Positions 38,646 through 46,856 of a stretch of 64,000 nt of DNA are shown one piece after another. A program made the position numbers and the translations under genes. Source of the stretch: Peteryoungia rhizophila (GTDB lineage Bacteria; Pseudomonadota; Alphaproteobacteria; Rhizobiales; Rhizobiaceae); the NCBI RefSeq assembly GCF_004912145.1, contig NZ_STGT01000001.1, positions 62,001-126,000 of the forward strand, read 5' to 3'. The notes below the pieces were generated by a model. That model saw only the letters and a list, made by a program, of their open reading frames with translations, had not been told where the DNA came from and did not search any database. The first letter of the stretch is position 1, and each line of letters opens with the position of its first letter.

Positions 38646-39740
38646 ATGTCGCACAACACCTTCGGTCATCTCTTCCGCGTCACCACCTGGGGCGAAAGCC
38701 ACGGACCGGCGCTCGGCGCGGTCGTCGACGGCTGCCCTCCGGGCGTCCGTTTCGCTCAAGAGGACCTGCAGGCCTTCATGGACAAGCGCAAGCCCGGCCA
38801 GTCGCGCTTCGTGACGCAGCGGCGCGAGGACGACATCGTGAAGGTGCTCTCCGGCGTCATGCCGCAGGAAGACGGCACGATGATCACGACGGGCACGCCT
38901 GTGTCCCTCCTCATCGAGAACACCGACCAGCGCTCGAAGGATTACGGCGACATCGCCAAGCGTTATCGCCCCGGCCATGCCGATTACACCTATGATCTGA
39001 AATACGGGATCCGCGATTATCGCGGCGGCGGCCGCTCGTCCGCCCGCGAAACGGCGGCCCGCGTGGCGGCAGGTGCGCTCGCCCGTCTCGCCATGCCCGG
39101 CGTCACCATTCGCGGCGCCCTGGTGCAGATCGGCACGCACAAGATCAACCGCGACAACTGGGATTGGGCACAAGTCGACCAGAACCCGTTCTTCTGCCCG
39201 GACGCCGCCATGGTGCCGGTGTTCGAGGACTATCTCGACGGTATTCGCAAGGCCGGCTCCTCCGTAGGTGCCGTGATCGAAGTCGTGGCTGAAGGCGTGC
39301 CGGCCGGGATCGGCGCACCCGTCTATGGCAAGCTCGATCAGGAGATCGCCTCGGGCCTAATGTCGATCAATGCCGTCAAGGGCGTCGAGGTCGGCAATGG
39401 CTTCCAGGCTGCCGAGATCACCGGCGAGGAGAATGCCGACGAAATGCGGATCGGAGCGGATGGCAAGCCGGTTTTCCTGTCGAACCATGCTGGCGGCGTG
39501 CTCGGCGGCATCTCGACCGGCGAGCCGATCGTCGCGCGTTTCGCCATCAAGCCGACCTCGTCAATCCTGACCGAAAAGCGCTCGATCGATGCCGACGGCA
39601 ACGAGGTGGACGTGCGAACCAAGGGACGTCACGACCCGTGTGTCGGTATTCGCGCAGTGCCCGTCGGCGAGGCGATGCTTGCCTGCATCCTTCTCGATCA
39701 TATTTTGAGAGACCGTGGCCAGAACGGCCGGACAAGGTGA
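38646..39740 (+). CDS. aroC: Chorismate synthase
   Basis: Makes chorismate from EPSP with reduced FMN, the last shared step to aromatic amino acids. 364 residues. Signature regions: [39 protein letters not shown] and [17 protein letters not shown]. The ATG at 38646 follows CAGGA. It is 10 bases before ribB and probably co-transcribed with it. The gap of about 175 bases after the GGDEF/EAL gene holds the likely promoter. Confidence 0.98.
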   Translation: MSHNTFGHLFRVTTWGESHGPALGAVVDGCPPGVRFAQEDLQAFMDKRKPGQSRFVTQRREDDIVKVLSGVMPQEDGTMITTGTPVSLLIENTDQRSKDYGDIAKRYRPGHADYTYDLKYGIRDYRGGGRSSARETAARVAAGALARLAMPGVTIRGALVQIGTHKINRDNWDWAQVDQNPFFCPDAAMVPVFEDYLDGIRKAGSSVGAVIEVVAEGVPAGIGAPVYGKLDQEIASGLMSINAVKGVEVGNGFQAAEITGEENADEMRIGADGKPVFLSNHAGGVLGGISTGEPIVARFAIKPTSSILTEKRSIDADGNEVDVRTKGRHDPCVGIRAVPVGEAMLACILLDHILRDRGQNGRTR

Positions 39741-39750
39741 GGACTAACCC

Positions 39751-40851
39751 ATGAGCTATGACCAGAAGCGTGTCGCGGAAGCAATCCGGGCCTTCGAAGC
39801 CGGCGAAATCGTCGTGGTCATGGACGACGACGACCGCGAAAATGAAGGCGACCTGATCGTCGCTGCCGTTCATTGCACGTCTGAGAAGATGGCCTTCATC
39901 GTGCGCCACACGTCGGGCATCGTCTGCGCGCCGATGCCGAAGGAAGAGGCCAAGCGCCTCAACCTCTCGGCCATGGTCGCCGAGAACGACAGTGCGCACA
40001 CGACCGCCTTCACCGTGTCGGTCGATTTCAAGCATGGCACGACGACCGGCATTTCGGCTGACGACCGGACGTTGACGGTGCGCAATCTCGCCAATCCGAA
40101 TGTCGGCGCCGTCGATTTCGTGCGCCCGGGCCACATCTTCCCGCTGGTCTCGCGTGAAGGCGGCGTGTTGATGCGGTCCGGCCACACGGAAGCGGCTGTC
40201 GATCTCTGCAACATGGCGGGCCTGCCGCCGATCGGCGTGATCTCCGAACTGGTCAATGACGACGGCACCGTGATGCGCGGCCCGCAGGTCTCTGCCTTTG
40301 CCGAGCAGCACGGCCTGAAACAGGTGTCGGTCGCCGATCTCATCGCCTACCGCCAGCGCAAGGAAACGCTGATCCAGCTCGTTTCCAAATTCGATGTGCA
40401 GACGCCTTACGGTCCGGCCAAGGCGCATGCCTATTCGCTGCCTTGGGATCCGATGCAGCATGTGGCACTCGTCTTCGGCGACATCCGGGACGGCGAGGAC
40501 ATTCCCGTGCGCTTGCATCTCGAAGATGTCGGTCGCGACGTCTTCGGCGTGGATCGCCAGATCGACGGCATCATGAAGCGGATTGCGGAAAAGGGCCGTG
40601 GCGTCATCGTCTATCTGCGCGAGGGCTCGGTCGGCGTCGGCGTATCGACCACCGCGCGCACCGGCAAACACGACCGGGAAGCGCATCAGGAAGCCCAGGT
40701 GCGCGACAGCGAATGGCTGGAAATCGGATTGGGCGCGCAGATTCTGAAGGATCTGGGCGTCACCTCGATCCGCCTCTACTCCTCGCGTGAGCGTCATTAT
40801 GTCGGGCTCGAAGGATTTGGTATCCAGATCTCGGCGACAGAGATCGTCTGA
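39751..40851 (+). CDS. ribB: 3,4-dihydroxy-2-butanone 4-phosphate synthase with degenerate GTP cyclohydrolase II-like domain
   Basis: Makes the four-carbon precursor of riboflavin from ribulose 5-phosphate. The N-terminal RibB part (residues 1 to about 205) has the acid motif VVVMDDDDRENEGDLI and the HTEAAVDLCNMAG region. The C-terminal half (about 210-366) aligns with GTP cyclohydrolase II, but the three zinc cysteines are missing: the stretch reads RLHLEDVGRDVFGVDRQIDG where the active enzyme has C-x10-C-x-C. So GTP cyclohydrolase activity is very unlikely here. 366 residues, ATG 39751. Confidence 0.93.
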   Translation: MSYDQKRVAEAIRAFEAGEIVVVMDDDDRENEGDLIVAAVHCTSEKMAFIVRHTSGIVCAPMPKEEAKRLNLSAMVAENDSAHTTAFTVSVDFKHGTTTGISADDRTLTVRNLANPNVGAVDFVRPGHIFPLVSREGGVLMRSGHTEAAVDLCNMAGLPPIGVISELVNDDGTVMRGPQVSAFAEQHGLKQVSVADLIAYRQRKETLIQLVSKFDVQTPYGPAKAHAYSLPWDPMQHVALVFGDIRDGEDIPVRLHLEDVGRDVFGVDRQIDGIMKRIAEKGRGVIVYLREGSVGVGVSTTARTGKHDREAHQEAQVRDSEWLEIGLGAQILKDLGVTSIRLYSSRERHYVGLEGFGIQISATEIV

Positions 40852-40879
40852 CTAGCTGGACTTTCTTACCGTCGCCTGA

Positions 40880-41027
40880 TCACCCCACCCCGGACCTTCG
40901 GTCCGACCCTCCCCCTCAAGGGGAGGGTGGCGTGTAAGGCTGGCTCGAATCTGCACATCGGCGGACCGCGGCCAACCACCTACCCCTTGAGGGTGTGAGG
41001 TCGACGCGCTGCGTCGGGTGGGGGTGA
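40880..41027. repeat. Palindromic intergenic repeat element (about 150 bp)
   Basis: A nested inverted-repeat element in the gap between ribB and the RES gene. Outer ends: TCACCCCACCC (40880-40890) and GGGTGGGGGTGA (41016-41027). Inner arms: CTCAAGGGGAGGGTGG (40915-40930) and CCACCTACCCCTTGAG (40976-40991). A short GGACC-TTC-GGTCC hairpin sits inside the left half. The CCTCCCCCTCAAGGGGAGGG text is familiar from repeats scattered in rhizobial genomes. Confidence 0.7.
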
Positions 41028-41046
41028 CCCGGATGCTGCCAAAACC

Positions 41047-41745
41047 TCAAGACCCGATCGGCCCCTCCACCACGGGCTCCGGCCTGCCCTTCCAGGTGAG
41101 CCGCCAGACATCGCCCTGGCGAACGGACTGGACGGCGGCGGGGCGCAGGATGGCGAAGCAGGTTCCACCGACATGGCGGACCGAGGGGTAGATGACGCCG
41201 TTCAGCCCTGCGCGTCGGGCTTTTAGGGCAAGCATGTTGCCTTCCGCATATCCGACCGTTTTGTCCGGCGAGAGGGCCGGATGGGCGGGCTTCGACCTCA
41301 GGTCGAGAAACTCTCCCGAAACGCTGCAGAACATTTCCGCATAATCCGCCACCGCCTCGTAAACGCCCGTGCGGGCGAGGAAATCGGTCATGTGGAAAGT
41401 AATCTCCGCAAGGCAGGTCTCGACCGAGAGTGCCGCATACCAGGCGCCGCGCGTCTCGCCATTGAAGCGGTTGGGCTCGCGGGGCTTGGAATAGGCGAAG
41501 CTGGCATTGATGAAATGCGCATGCGGCACGTCGTAGACGAGTTCCCTGGCGGACAGGCCGGATATGCCGGTCGCCTGGGCCTGCATGCGGCTCGACGTGG
41601 CCGCCTCGATCTCGGCGAGTTCGGCCAGTTCTCCGGGATCGTCGGCCAGGGAGGCCAGTACCGGCGCGCGCAACCGCGCGGTCGAGACGAGGCGCACCGT
41701 CCTAGAATGAGCGACGGTGGAGACCGGAAGATCGGCGATCTCCAC
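41047..41745 (-). CDS. RES-domain toxin (NAD+ phosphorylase type)
   Basis: A 232-residue protein with the RES domain, named for its Arg, Glu and Ser. Members of this toxin family break down NAD+. Recognisable parts are YDVPHAHFINASFAYSKPRE, TRGAWYAALSVETCLAEITFH and the late GLNGVIYPSVRHVGG. It starts with GTG at 41745, immediately after the stop of the Xre gene, with GGAGG seven bases upstream. This is the toxin of a type II Xre/RES (ParST/MbcTA-like) pair. Residues below the domain level cannot be checked by eye. Confidence 0.88.
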   Translation of the reverse strand: MEIADLPVSTVAHSRTVRLVSTARLRAPVLASLADDPGELAELAEIEAATSSRMQAQATGISGLSARELVYDVPHAHFINASFAYSKPREPNRFNGETRGAWYAALSVETCLAEITFHMTDFLARTGVYEAVADYAEMFCSVSGEFLDLRSKPAHPALSPDKTVGYAEGNMLALKARRAGLNGVIYPSVRHVGGTCFAILRPAAVQSVRQGDVWRLTWKGRPEPVVEGPIGS

Positions 41746-42174
41746 TCAAAGGCCTCCGCGCACCGCATCGAGATAGCGGCGCACTTCCAGCATGTGCGGG
41801 ATGCCGCCTACGATCATGGCGGCGACTGGCGTGCGGCGATCGAAGAGTGGACCCGTATTTTCCAGCATTGGCCAGCGGTCGGCCATGGCGTCGACGAAGA
41901 GCAGATGCAGCGCCTTGTAGATGCCTGTCAGCGCCGAAATCCGGGTCATCTGGTCCTGGCTCAGCGTTTTCGTCACGCTCTCCGGCTTCAGCCGCTCCCA
42001 GGTGCTGACGGAGACCCCGAGCAGGGCCGCCGCCTGCTGGCTGGTCAGATCCCAGTGGGCAACGATGCGGCGGAAAGCCTTGAGTGCCGTGGCTGACAGC
42101 CGCTTGCGGTCGGTTTCATCGGCGAACCCCGGCGAAGGCATGGCCGGAGCCAGGGATCTTTCGGCCGAACTGAG
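41746..42174 (-). CDS. Xre/MbcA/ParS-type antitoxin of the RES toxin
   Basis: A protein of about 142 residues with a helix-turn-helix (LTSQQAAALLGVSVSTWERLK) and the C-terminal DUF2384-like region of Xre antitoxins (ISALTGIYKALHLLFVD, RWPMLENTGPLFDRRTPVAAM). It neutralises the RES toxin and should repress the operon. I choose the ATG at 42174, which has GGAGAG upstream; an ATG at 42189 and a TTG at 42192 are possible but fall in the palindrome. Its stop abuts the RES start codon. Confidence 0.88.
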   Translation of the reverse strand, partial: LSSAERSLAPAMPSPGFADETDRKRLSATALKAFRRIVAHWDLTSQQAAALLGVSVSTWERLKPESVTKTLSQDQMTRISALTGIYKALHLLFVDAMADRWPMLENTGPLFDRRTPVAAMIVGGIPHMLEVRRYLDAVRGGL

Positions 42175-42185
42175 CATAGCACTCT

Positions 42186-42222
42186 CCATCAAATGACATA
42201 GAAAATATATGTCATTTGATGG
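42186..42222. promoter_or_regulatory. Large palindrome upstream of the Xre/RES operon
   Basis: Perfect 15-bp arms CCATCAAATGACATA (42186-42200) and TATGTCATTTGATGG (42208-42222) with an AT-rich seven-base spacer GAAAATA. It lies just before the antitoxin start codon and is the natural operator for autoregulation by the Xre antitoxin, as an inference. Confidence 0.8.
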
Positions 42223-42239
42223 GCATTACAAGTCTGAAA

Positions 42240-42656
42240 TCAGATCACCCTGCGCGCCATGCCCACCGAGCGGGGGGCAGTTTCGTCGAAGCCGAACTGG
42301 GCGTAGAGGCGGTTAGCCGGCACATCCGCGATCAGGCTGACATAGGCTGATTTCGGCAGGGTGGCGATGAAATCGGAGAGCGCCGCCATGATCAGCTTGG
42401 CCAATCCCCTGCCCTGATGAGCCGGGAGTATGGCAATGTCGGTGACCTGGAAGAAGCAGCCACCATCGCCGATAATGCGGCCCATGCCGATGGTTTCGTC
42501 ACCCAGCATCAGGCAAACGCCGAAGATCGAGTTCGGTAGTCCCTTTTCGGCAGCTTCTCGGGAAAAGGGCGTCAGCCCGGACTCGAGACGCAGGCGCATA
42601 TAGTCGTCGATGGCGGGCACGCGAGGTTCGATGCGGTAGGCGCAGTTGTCGGTCAC
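42240..42656 (-). CDS. GNAT family N-acetyltransferase
   Basis: A 138-residue acetyltransferase. The acetyl-CoA loop is seen in VTDIAILPAHQGRGLAKLIM (Q-x-x-G-x-G/A form), and the C-terminal part ends SLIADVPANRLYAQFGFDET, the classic GNAT finish. The region GRIIGDGGCFFQV is typical of small GNATs acting on amines or antibiotics. The substrate is unknown. It stands upstream of the Xre/RES operon on the same strand, 65 bases apart, so the palindrome region must hold the operon's promoter. Confidence 0.87.
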   Translation of the reverse strand: MTDNCAYRIEPRVPAIDDYMRLRLESGLTPFSREAAEKGLPNSIFGVCLMLGDETIGMGRIIGDGGCFFQVTDIAILPAHQGRGLAKLIMAALSDFIATLPKSAYVSLIADVPANRLYAQFGFDETAPRSVGMARRVI

Positions 42657-42692
42657 GTCTCTGGTCTTTCTGTCTATTGTGTTTGTCTTCGG

Positions 42693-43880
42693 TCAGCCGA
42701 GCCAGCCGGACTGGAGGCGGAAGGTCTCCATGCCAGCGAAGCGGGCGACACGCTGGAGTTCGGCCTCCAGTTTTTCCAGCCGACCGGCACTCGGCTTCAC
42801 GCCTGGCTCCAGCCAGAGGCGGCGCACGTCGAGCACGCCCTCCTTGCGCTCTGCCTTCATGTCGATCCGGCCGATCAGCCGGTCGCCCTCCAGCAGCGGG
42901 AAGACATAGTAGCCATATTGCCGCTTGGGCTCGGGCACGAAGACCTCGATGCGGTAGAAGAAGCCGAAGAGGCGTTCGGTGCGGTTGCGGTCGCGGATCA
43001 GTGGATCGAAGGGTGAGAGCACGCGGATGCGGGCGGGCGGTTCCGGAGCGTCCAGGAGCGCCGCGACCCTGTCGGCAAAGGCGAAGGAGGCGCGTGGCTT
43101 GCCGTCCTCGGTTTCGATCAATACGTCCTGCAACTCGTCGCGATGCGCGATGACCCAGGCCTTGGCCTCGTCCGGTGTGACAATGTCGAAGAAGGCGGCA
43201 ATCTCGCCCGAAGTGGCGAAGCCGAGCCGGGTGAGCGCCGAGCGGCAGGCCCAGTCGACGAAGGCGTCGTGTTCGACCTCCGGGGCATGATGCTCGGCAG
43301 GGATGACCCGCTCGGCGAGGTCATAGACCTTCTGAAAGCCCTCGCGGCGCGCAATCGCCAGCTTGCCGGTGTGCCAGAGGAATTCGAGCGCGGTCTTCGA
43401 CGGATGCCAGTTCCACCAGCCGCCGGACTTGTGGTCCTCGGCCTTCACATCGCGGGCCATGACCGGGCCATGATCGCGGATGCGGGCATAGGTTTCCTCG
43501 AAGGCCTGATCGAACCCTTCCCCCTGCCATCTGGCCCAGTTTTGCCGGATCCGTTCCTCGCGGCGGACGAAGCGGTGTTTCCAATAAGGGAAGAAGGCCG
43601 ACGGGATGATCGAGGCGTCATGCGTCCAGTGCTCGAAAAGCGAGCGGTCCTTCTCGGCCAGATGGGCGAGATCCCCAGGTCGATACGTCTGATTGCGGGA
43701 GAAGAGGATCTGATGGTGAGCACGCTCGACCCACTGGATGCTGTCGACCTGTACGAAACCGAGATCGTGAATCATATCGTACAGCCCCTGCCGCCCCAGC
43801 GCCTTCGACGGCGAGCGGGAAAGTCCCTGCCGTTCGAGGAAGATTTTTCGCGCCAGCGTGTTGGGAATGGGAATCGCCAT
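42693..43880 (-). CDS. AlkX/YcaQ family DNA glycosylase (HTH_42 winged-helix protein)
   Basis: A 395-residue winged-helix protein of the HTH_42 family, to which the E. coli crosslink glycosylase YcaQ (AlkX) and Streptomyces AlkZ belong. The proposed catalytic motif Q-hydrophobic-D is QVD at residues 44-46 (LGFVQVDSIQWVERAHHQIL). Further parts include FEHWTHDASIIP and, near the C-terminus, SPFDPLIRDRNRTERLFGF. AlkX removes alkylated bases and unhooks interstrand crosslinks. The ATG at 43880 (MAIPIPNTLA) is full length. It lies 36 bases upstream of the GNAT gene on the same strand. Confidence 0.88.
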   Translation of the reverse strand: MAIPIPNTLARKIFLERQGLSRSPSKALGRQGLYDMIHDLGFVQVDSIQWVERAHHQILFSRNQTYRPGDLAHLAEKDRSLFEHWTHDASIIPSAFFPYWKHRFVRREERIRQNWARWQGEGFDQAFEETYARIRDHGPVMARDVKAEDHKSGGWWNWHPSKTALEFLWHTGKLAIARREGFQKVYDLAERVIPAEHHAPEVEHDAFVDWACRSALTRLGFATSGEIAAFFDIVTPDEAKAWVIAHRDELQDVLIETEDGKPRASFAFADRVAALLDAPEPPARIRVLSPFDPLIRDRNRTERLFGFFYRIEVFVPEPKRQYGYYVFPLLEGDRLIGRIDMKAERKEGVLDVRRLWLEPGVKPSAGRLEKLEAELQRVARFAGMETFRLQSGWLG

Positions 43881-44064
43881 GGAGGGAGGCTAGGACATGT
43901 TCGTGGTTTGTTCAATGGCCTAGGATTGGCTGTTTTGGATCGCTCGGACCGCTCCCGGTTCCTGGACCTCACCGTTCTCGTGAAATACACGGCCGTGAAG
44001 ACATCTGGCACCTCCCCCCTCGTCGGTCTATAGCATCACCAACTGCCCCCCGGAGACCGCCGCC

Positions 44065-44745
44065 TTGCACATCCGTTTCGACCAGGCCGAATTGCGCTAC
44101 GGCGACCGTATGGCGCTGCACCCGCTCTCGCTGTCGCTCGCCGAGGCGCGCATCGGCGTGATCGGGCTCAATGGTTCCGGCAAGACGAGTTTCGCGCGGC
44201 TGATCGCGGGGCTCGCGAAGCCCTCCTCCGGCACTGTCACGCTGGATGGCCTCGACACCGTGGCGGACGAGAAAGCGGCGCGGGCGAAGACGGGCTTCAT
44301 CTTCCAGAATCCCGGGCATCAGATCATCCTGCCTGTCATCCGCGAGGATATCGCACTGGGACCGAAGTCTCGGGGGCTGCCCGCGGCAGATGTCGACCGG
44401 CTGGTGGAAGACGCCCTTGCCCGCTTCGGTATAAGCGACCTCGCCAGGCGGCGTCCGCATGAGCTGTCCGGCGGCGAATTGCAGCTCGCAGCACTTGCCG
44501 CAGTCTCAGTCAACCGGCCCGAGGTGGTGATCTTCGACGAGCCGACGAACCAGCTGGATCTGAAAAATCGCGCCACGGTAAAGGCGGCGATCGGGGGACT
44601 AGTCGAACAGGCCATCGTCATCAGCCATGACCTGGAGCTCGTTTCCGACTTTTCCCGGGTCCTGGTCTTCCATGACGGCGCGCTCGTTTTTGATGGTATG
44701 GGAGAGCAAGCGATCGCGCGCTACCGGGAGATTGCCGGATGCTGA
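44065..44745 (+). CDS. bioM: Biotin transporter ATPase BioM
   Basis: ATP-binding subunit of an energy-coupling-factor biotin transporter. A 226-residue ABC protein: Walker A GLNGSGKTS, Q-loop IFQNPGHQI, signature LSGGE, Walker B VVIFDEPTNQLDL and a switch histidine in VISHDLELV. The start is a TTG at 44065, consistent with GGAGA upstream. It overlaps bioN by seven bases. Rhizobial BioMNY is used to take up biotin, which many rhizobia need. Confidence 0.94.
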   Translation: MHIRFDQAELRYGDRMALHPLSLSLAEARIGVIGLNGSGKTSFARLIAGLAKPSSGTVTLDGLDTVADEKAARAKTGFIFQNPGHQIILPVIREDIALGPKSRGLPAADVDRLVEDALARFGISDLARRRPHELSGGELQLAALAAVSVNRPEVVIFDEPTNQLDLKNRATVKAAIGGLVEQAIVISHDLELVSDFSRVLVFHDGALVFDGMGEQAIARYREIAGC

Positions 44746-45344
44746 CGAGCCTGCATGTGGAGGGCCGGAGCCTGCTGCATCGCATCCCGGTCAAGCCGAA
44801 GCTGCTGGGGCTGATGGTCTTCGGGCTCGCGCTTTATCTGATCGCCCAGCCGCTGGTGCTCACTGCCGCGCTCGTCCTGACAGGCTTCCTCTATCTCTCG
44901 ACCGGCGTTGGCTTGTGGGAAGGATTGCGGCGCCTGAAGCCCGTGCTCTTCACCATTGCCTTTCTCGCCGCCGTCAACCTTATCCTTCTTTCGCCGGAAG
45001 AGACGCTCGTCACAACGCTTCGGCTCGTCGCCATCCTCTTCCTCGCCGCGGCCGTGACGGCCTCCACGACCATTGCGGATTTCATGGCCGCCGTCACCGA
45101 TTTCGCCTGGCCGCTGGAGCGTCTGGGCCTCATGAAGGCGGCCGATCTCGGGCTGGCGCTCGGACTCGTGCTGCGTTTCGTGCCCGAGATCGCCCAGCGT
45201 TACGAAGCGCTGAAGGAGGCGCATGCGGCACGTGGTATTCCGGTCAAGCTTTCTCGCATGCTCGGGCCGCTGATCATTTCGACGCTGAAGGATGCGGATC
45301 GGATCGCCGAGGCGATTGACGCGCGGGGAATTCGGGATCAGTAA
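44739..45344 (+). CDS. bioN: Biotin transporter transmembrane subunit BioN
   Basis: Coupling (T) component of the ECF biotin transporter, 201 residues with about five membrane helices. The T-component A-R-G motifs, which contact the ATPase, appear as AAHAARGIPV and IDARGIRDQ. The ATG overlaps the end of bioM. Translational coupling and the next gene bioY show a complete BioMNY system. Confidence 0.92.
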   Translation: MLTSLHVEGRSLLHRIPVKPKLLGLMVFGLALYLIAQPLVLTAALVLTGFLYLSTGVGLWEGLRRLKPVLFTIAFLAAVNLILLSPEETLVTTLRLVAILFLAAAVTASTTIADFMAAVTDFAWPLERLGLMKAADLGLALGLVLRFVPEIAQRYEALKEAHAARGIPVKLSRMLGPLIISTLKDADRIAEAIDARGIRDQ

Positions 45345-45374
45345 AAAGCCTTTCAGATTTTGGGGGACCCCTTG

Positions 45375-45938
45375 ATGACGACCAGAGACCTCGTGCTCGC
45401 CGCCCTTTTCACCGCCATCATCATCGTGCTCGGCTTCCTGCCGCCCGTTCCGATCCCGCTTCTGCCGGTTCCGATCACCGCGCAGTCGATGGGCGTCATG
45501 CTGGCCGGTTGCATCATCGGCGCCAAGCGCGGGGCGCTCGCCTATGCATTGCTCGTCGTTCTCGTCGCCGTCGGCCTGCCGGTGCTGTCGGGTGGTCGCG
45601 GCGGCCTCAACGTGCTGATGGGTCCGACCGGCGGTTACATCTTCGGCTGGATCATTGGGACGTTCGTCACCGGCTTGCTCGCCGAGAAGCTGGTCCGCGA
45701 AGGTCAGACGGCGACCAAGCAGATGGCCGGCTTCTTCATCGCAAGCGTCGTCGGCGGCATCGGCGTGGTCTATCTCTGCGGCATGCCGTGGCTCTCGGTC
45801 GTCGCCGGCACGCCCTTCCCCGCAGTGCTCACAGGCTCGCTCGCCTTCATTCCGGGCGATCTGGTCAAGGCCGCGATCGCAACGCTTGCCGCGCGCGCTG
45901 TGCTCGTCGGTTATCCGCTGCTGCCAGCCCGGGCGTAA
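45375..45938 (+). CDS. bioY: Biotin transporter substrate-binding subunit BioY
   Basis: Integral-membrane biotin-binding S component, 187 residues, six helices. Typical parts are FLPPVPIPLLPVPITAQSMG, GGRGGLNVLMGPTGGYIFGW and FIPGDLVKAAIATLAAR. The ATG at 45375 is chosen; an upstream ATG at 45360 would add five residues. The gap from bioN is 30 bases, and a terminator follows the stop. Confidence 0.94.
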   Translation: MTTRDLVLAALFTAIIIVLGFLPPVPIPLLPVPITAQSMGVMLAGCIIGAKRGALAYALLVVLVAVGLPVLSGGRGGLNVLMGPTGGYIFGWIIGTFVTGLLAEKLVREGQTATKQMAGFFIASVVGGIGVVYLCGMPWLSVVAGTPFPAVLTGSLAFIPGDLVKAAIATLAARAVLVGYPLLPARA

Positions 45939-45962
45939 AGTCTCTGTACATTTTCAGAATCA

Positions 45963-45999
45963 AGAAAGCCCGCAGCTTGCGCTACGGGCTTTCTCTTTT
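45963..45999 (+). terminator. Terminator of the bioMNY operon
   Basis: A 10-bp stem AGAAAGCCCG / CGGGCTTTCT plus three inner pairs around TTGC, followed by CTTTT. It ends bioMNY and may also act for the convergent DUF2188 gene. Confidence 0.85.
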
Positions 46000-46023
46000 G
46001 CCTGAACTCAAAAATGATCAGGC

Positions 46024-46281
46024 TTACCGGTCGTCCTCGACATCGTCGACGACGTCCGTCATGGGGCGGTCCGCACCGTCCGCATGTTCGTGATGCCACT
46101 CGCCTTCGGCGTCCTGCCAGCTGATTTCAGCGTCGCCATCGGCAAGCTGCTGGGCGCCTGCTGCCTTACGGGCGGCCGCCACCGCTTCGTCGTGCGTCGC
46201 ATAGGGCTCCGAATATACGTTGCCCAGACGGTACGCATAACCTTCGTCATGCTCCACGACGTGATAGGTCACCTTGACCAT
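46024..46281 (-). CDS. DUF2188 domain small protein
   Basis: An 85-residue soluble protein of the DUF2188 family (TYHVVEHDEGYAYRLGNVYS, THDEAVAAARKAAGAQQ, then a histidine/aspartate-rich C-terminus). These proteins are often near stress genes and have no established role. The C-terminal tail HHEHADGADRP is unusually acidic and histidine-rich and could bind metal, as an inference. It is eight bases after the DUF883-type gene and probably co-transcribed with it. Confidence 0.75.
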   Translation of the reverse strand: MVKVTYHVVEHDEGYAYRLGNVYSEPYATHDEAVAAARKAAGAQQLADGDAEISWQDAEGEWHHEHADGADRPMTDVVDDVEDDR

Positions 46282-46289
46282 GGCTGGCC

Positions 46290-46697
46290 TCAGTTCCAGC
46301 GCCAGCGGCTGTCGCGGGCCGGCGGAGTGGAATTTGCAAGCAGATAACCGACGACACCGCCGACGATGCCGAGCGTGATCAGGCCGGCGGAGGTGGCGGC
46401 AGCCGGATGACGGCGAACGACGCCAGCAACCGTGTCTGCGCCTTCGCGGGCATAGTCAGCCACGACATGGGCCGTGCGGGAGGCACCGTTGACGACGTCA
46501 GACGCGCGGTTGCGGATGTCATCGCGGTCGTAGCCGGTCACGGAAGAAGCCGCGCGGCCTGCTTCGTCCAGCGCTTCGGAGGCGCGGTTGCGCATGTTGC
46601 GGCTGCTGCGGCCTGCTTCGCGGCTGATCATGTCCTTGAGATCATTCATCTGTTCACGAAGTTCACGCAGTTCTGCCTGGAGATTCGAAGACGCCAT
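46290..46697 (-). CDS. ElaB/YqjD-type (DUF883) membrane-anchored protein
   Basis: A 135-residue protein resembling the ElaB/YqjD/DUF883 family. A long amphipathic helical part (residues about 5-100, LQAELRELREQMNDLKDMIS) leads to a C-terminal membrane helix (about 105-125, SAGLITLGIVGGVVGYLLA). Such tail-anchored proteins can bind ribosomes in stationary phase in E. coli. The ATG at 46697 follows AAAGGAACC; the longer upstream reading has no support. Downstream is the DUF2188 gene. Confidence 0.8.
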   Translation of the reverse strand: MASSNLQAELRELREQMNDLKDMISREAGRSSRNMRNRASEALDEAGRAASSVTGYDRDDIRNRASDVVNGASRTAHVVADYAREGADTVAGVVRRHPAAATSAGLITLGIVGGVVGYLLANSTPPARDSRWRWN

Positions 46698-46790
46698 TGG
46701 ACGGTTCCTTTCATGTTGTGTCGGTCTTGCGGAACAAACGTGCCCGACCCCGGAAGGTTCCATCGCCGCTGTCGTACGAGATGTCACAGC

Positions 46791-46830
46791 CGAAACGAAA
46801 AACGCCCGGCACCTGAGCGGTACCGGGCGT
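46791..46830 (-). terminator. Terminator of sodB
   Basis: An 8-bp stem ACGCCCGG / CCGGGCGT with three further inner pairs. Read on the minus strand it ends in TTTTCGTTT. It lies 26 bases after the sodB stop codon. Confidence 0.85.
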
Positions 46831-46856
46831 CACGAACAGGACAGGCCGAAACGGAA

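Noticed and set aside
40861-41046. tRNA or CRISPR-like repeats in the ribB-RES gap
   Set aside because: The gap holds a nested palindrome, not regularly spaced direct repeats, and no cloverleaf.
43881-44064. Possible BioR operator before bioM (CTATAG at about 44027-44032)
   Set aside because: The match to the rhizobial BioR palindrome (TTATCTATAA-like) is weak on both flanks; not enough to call.
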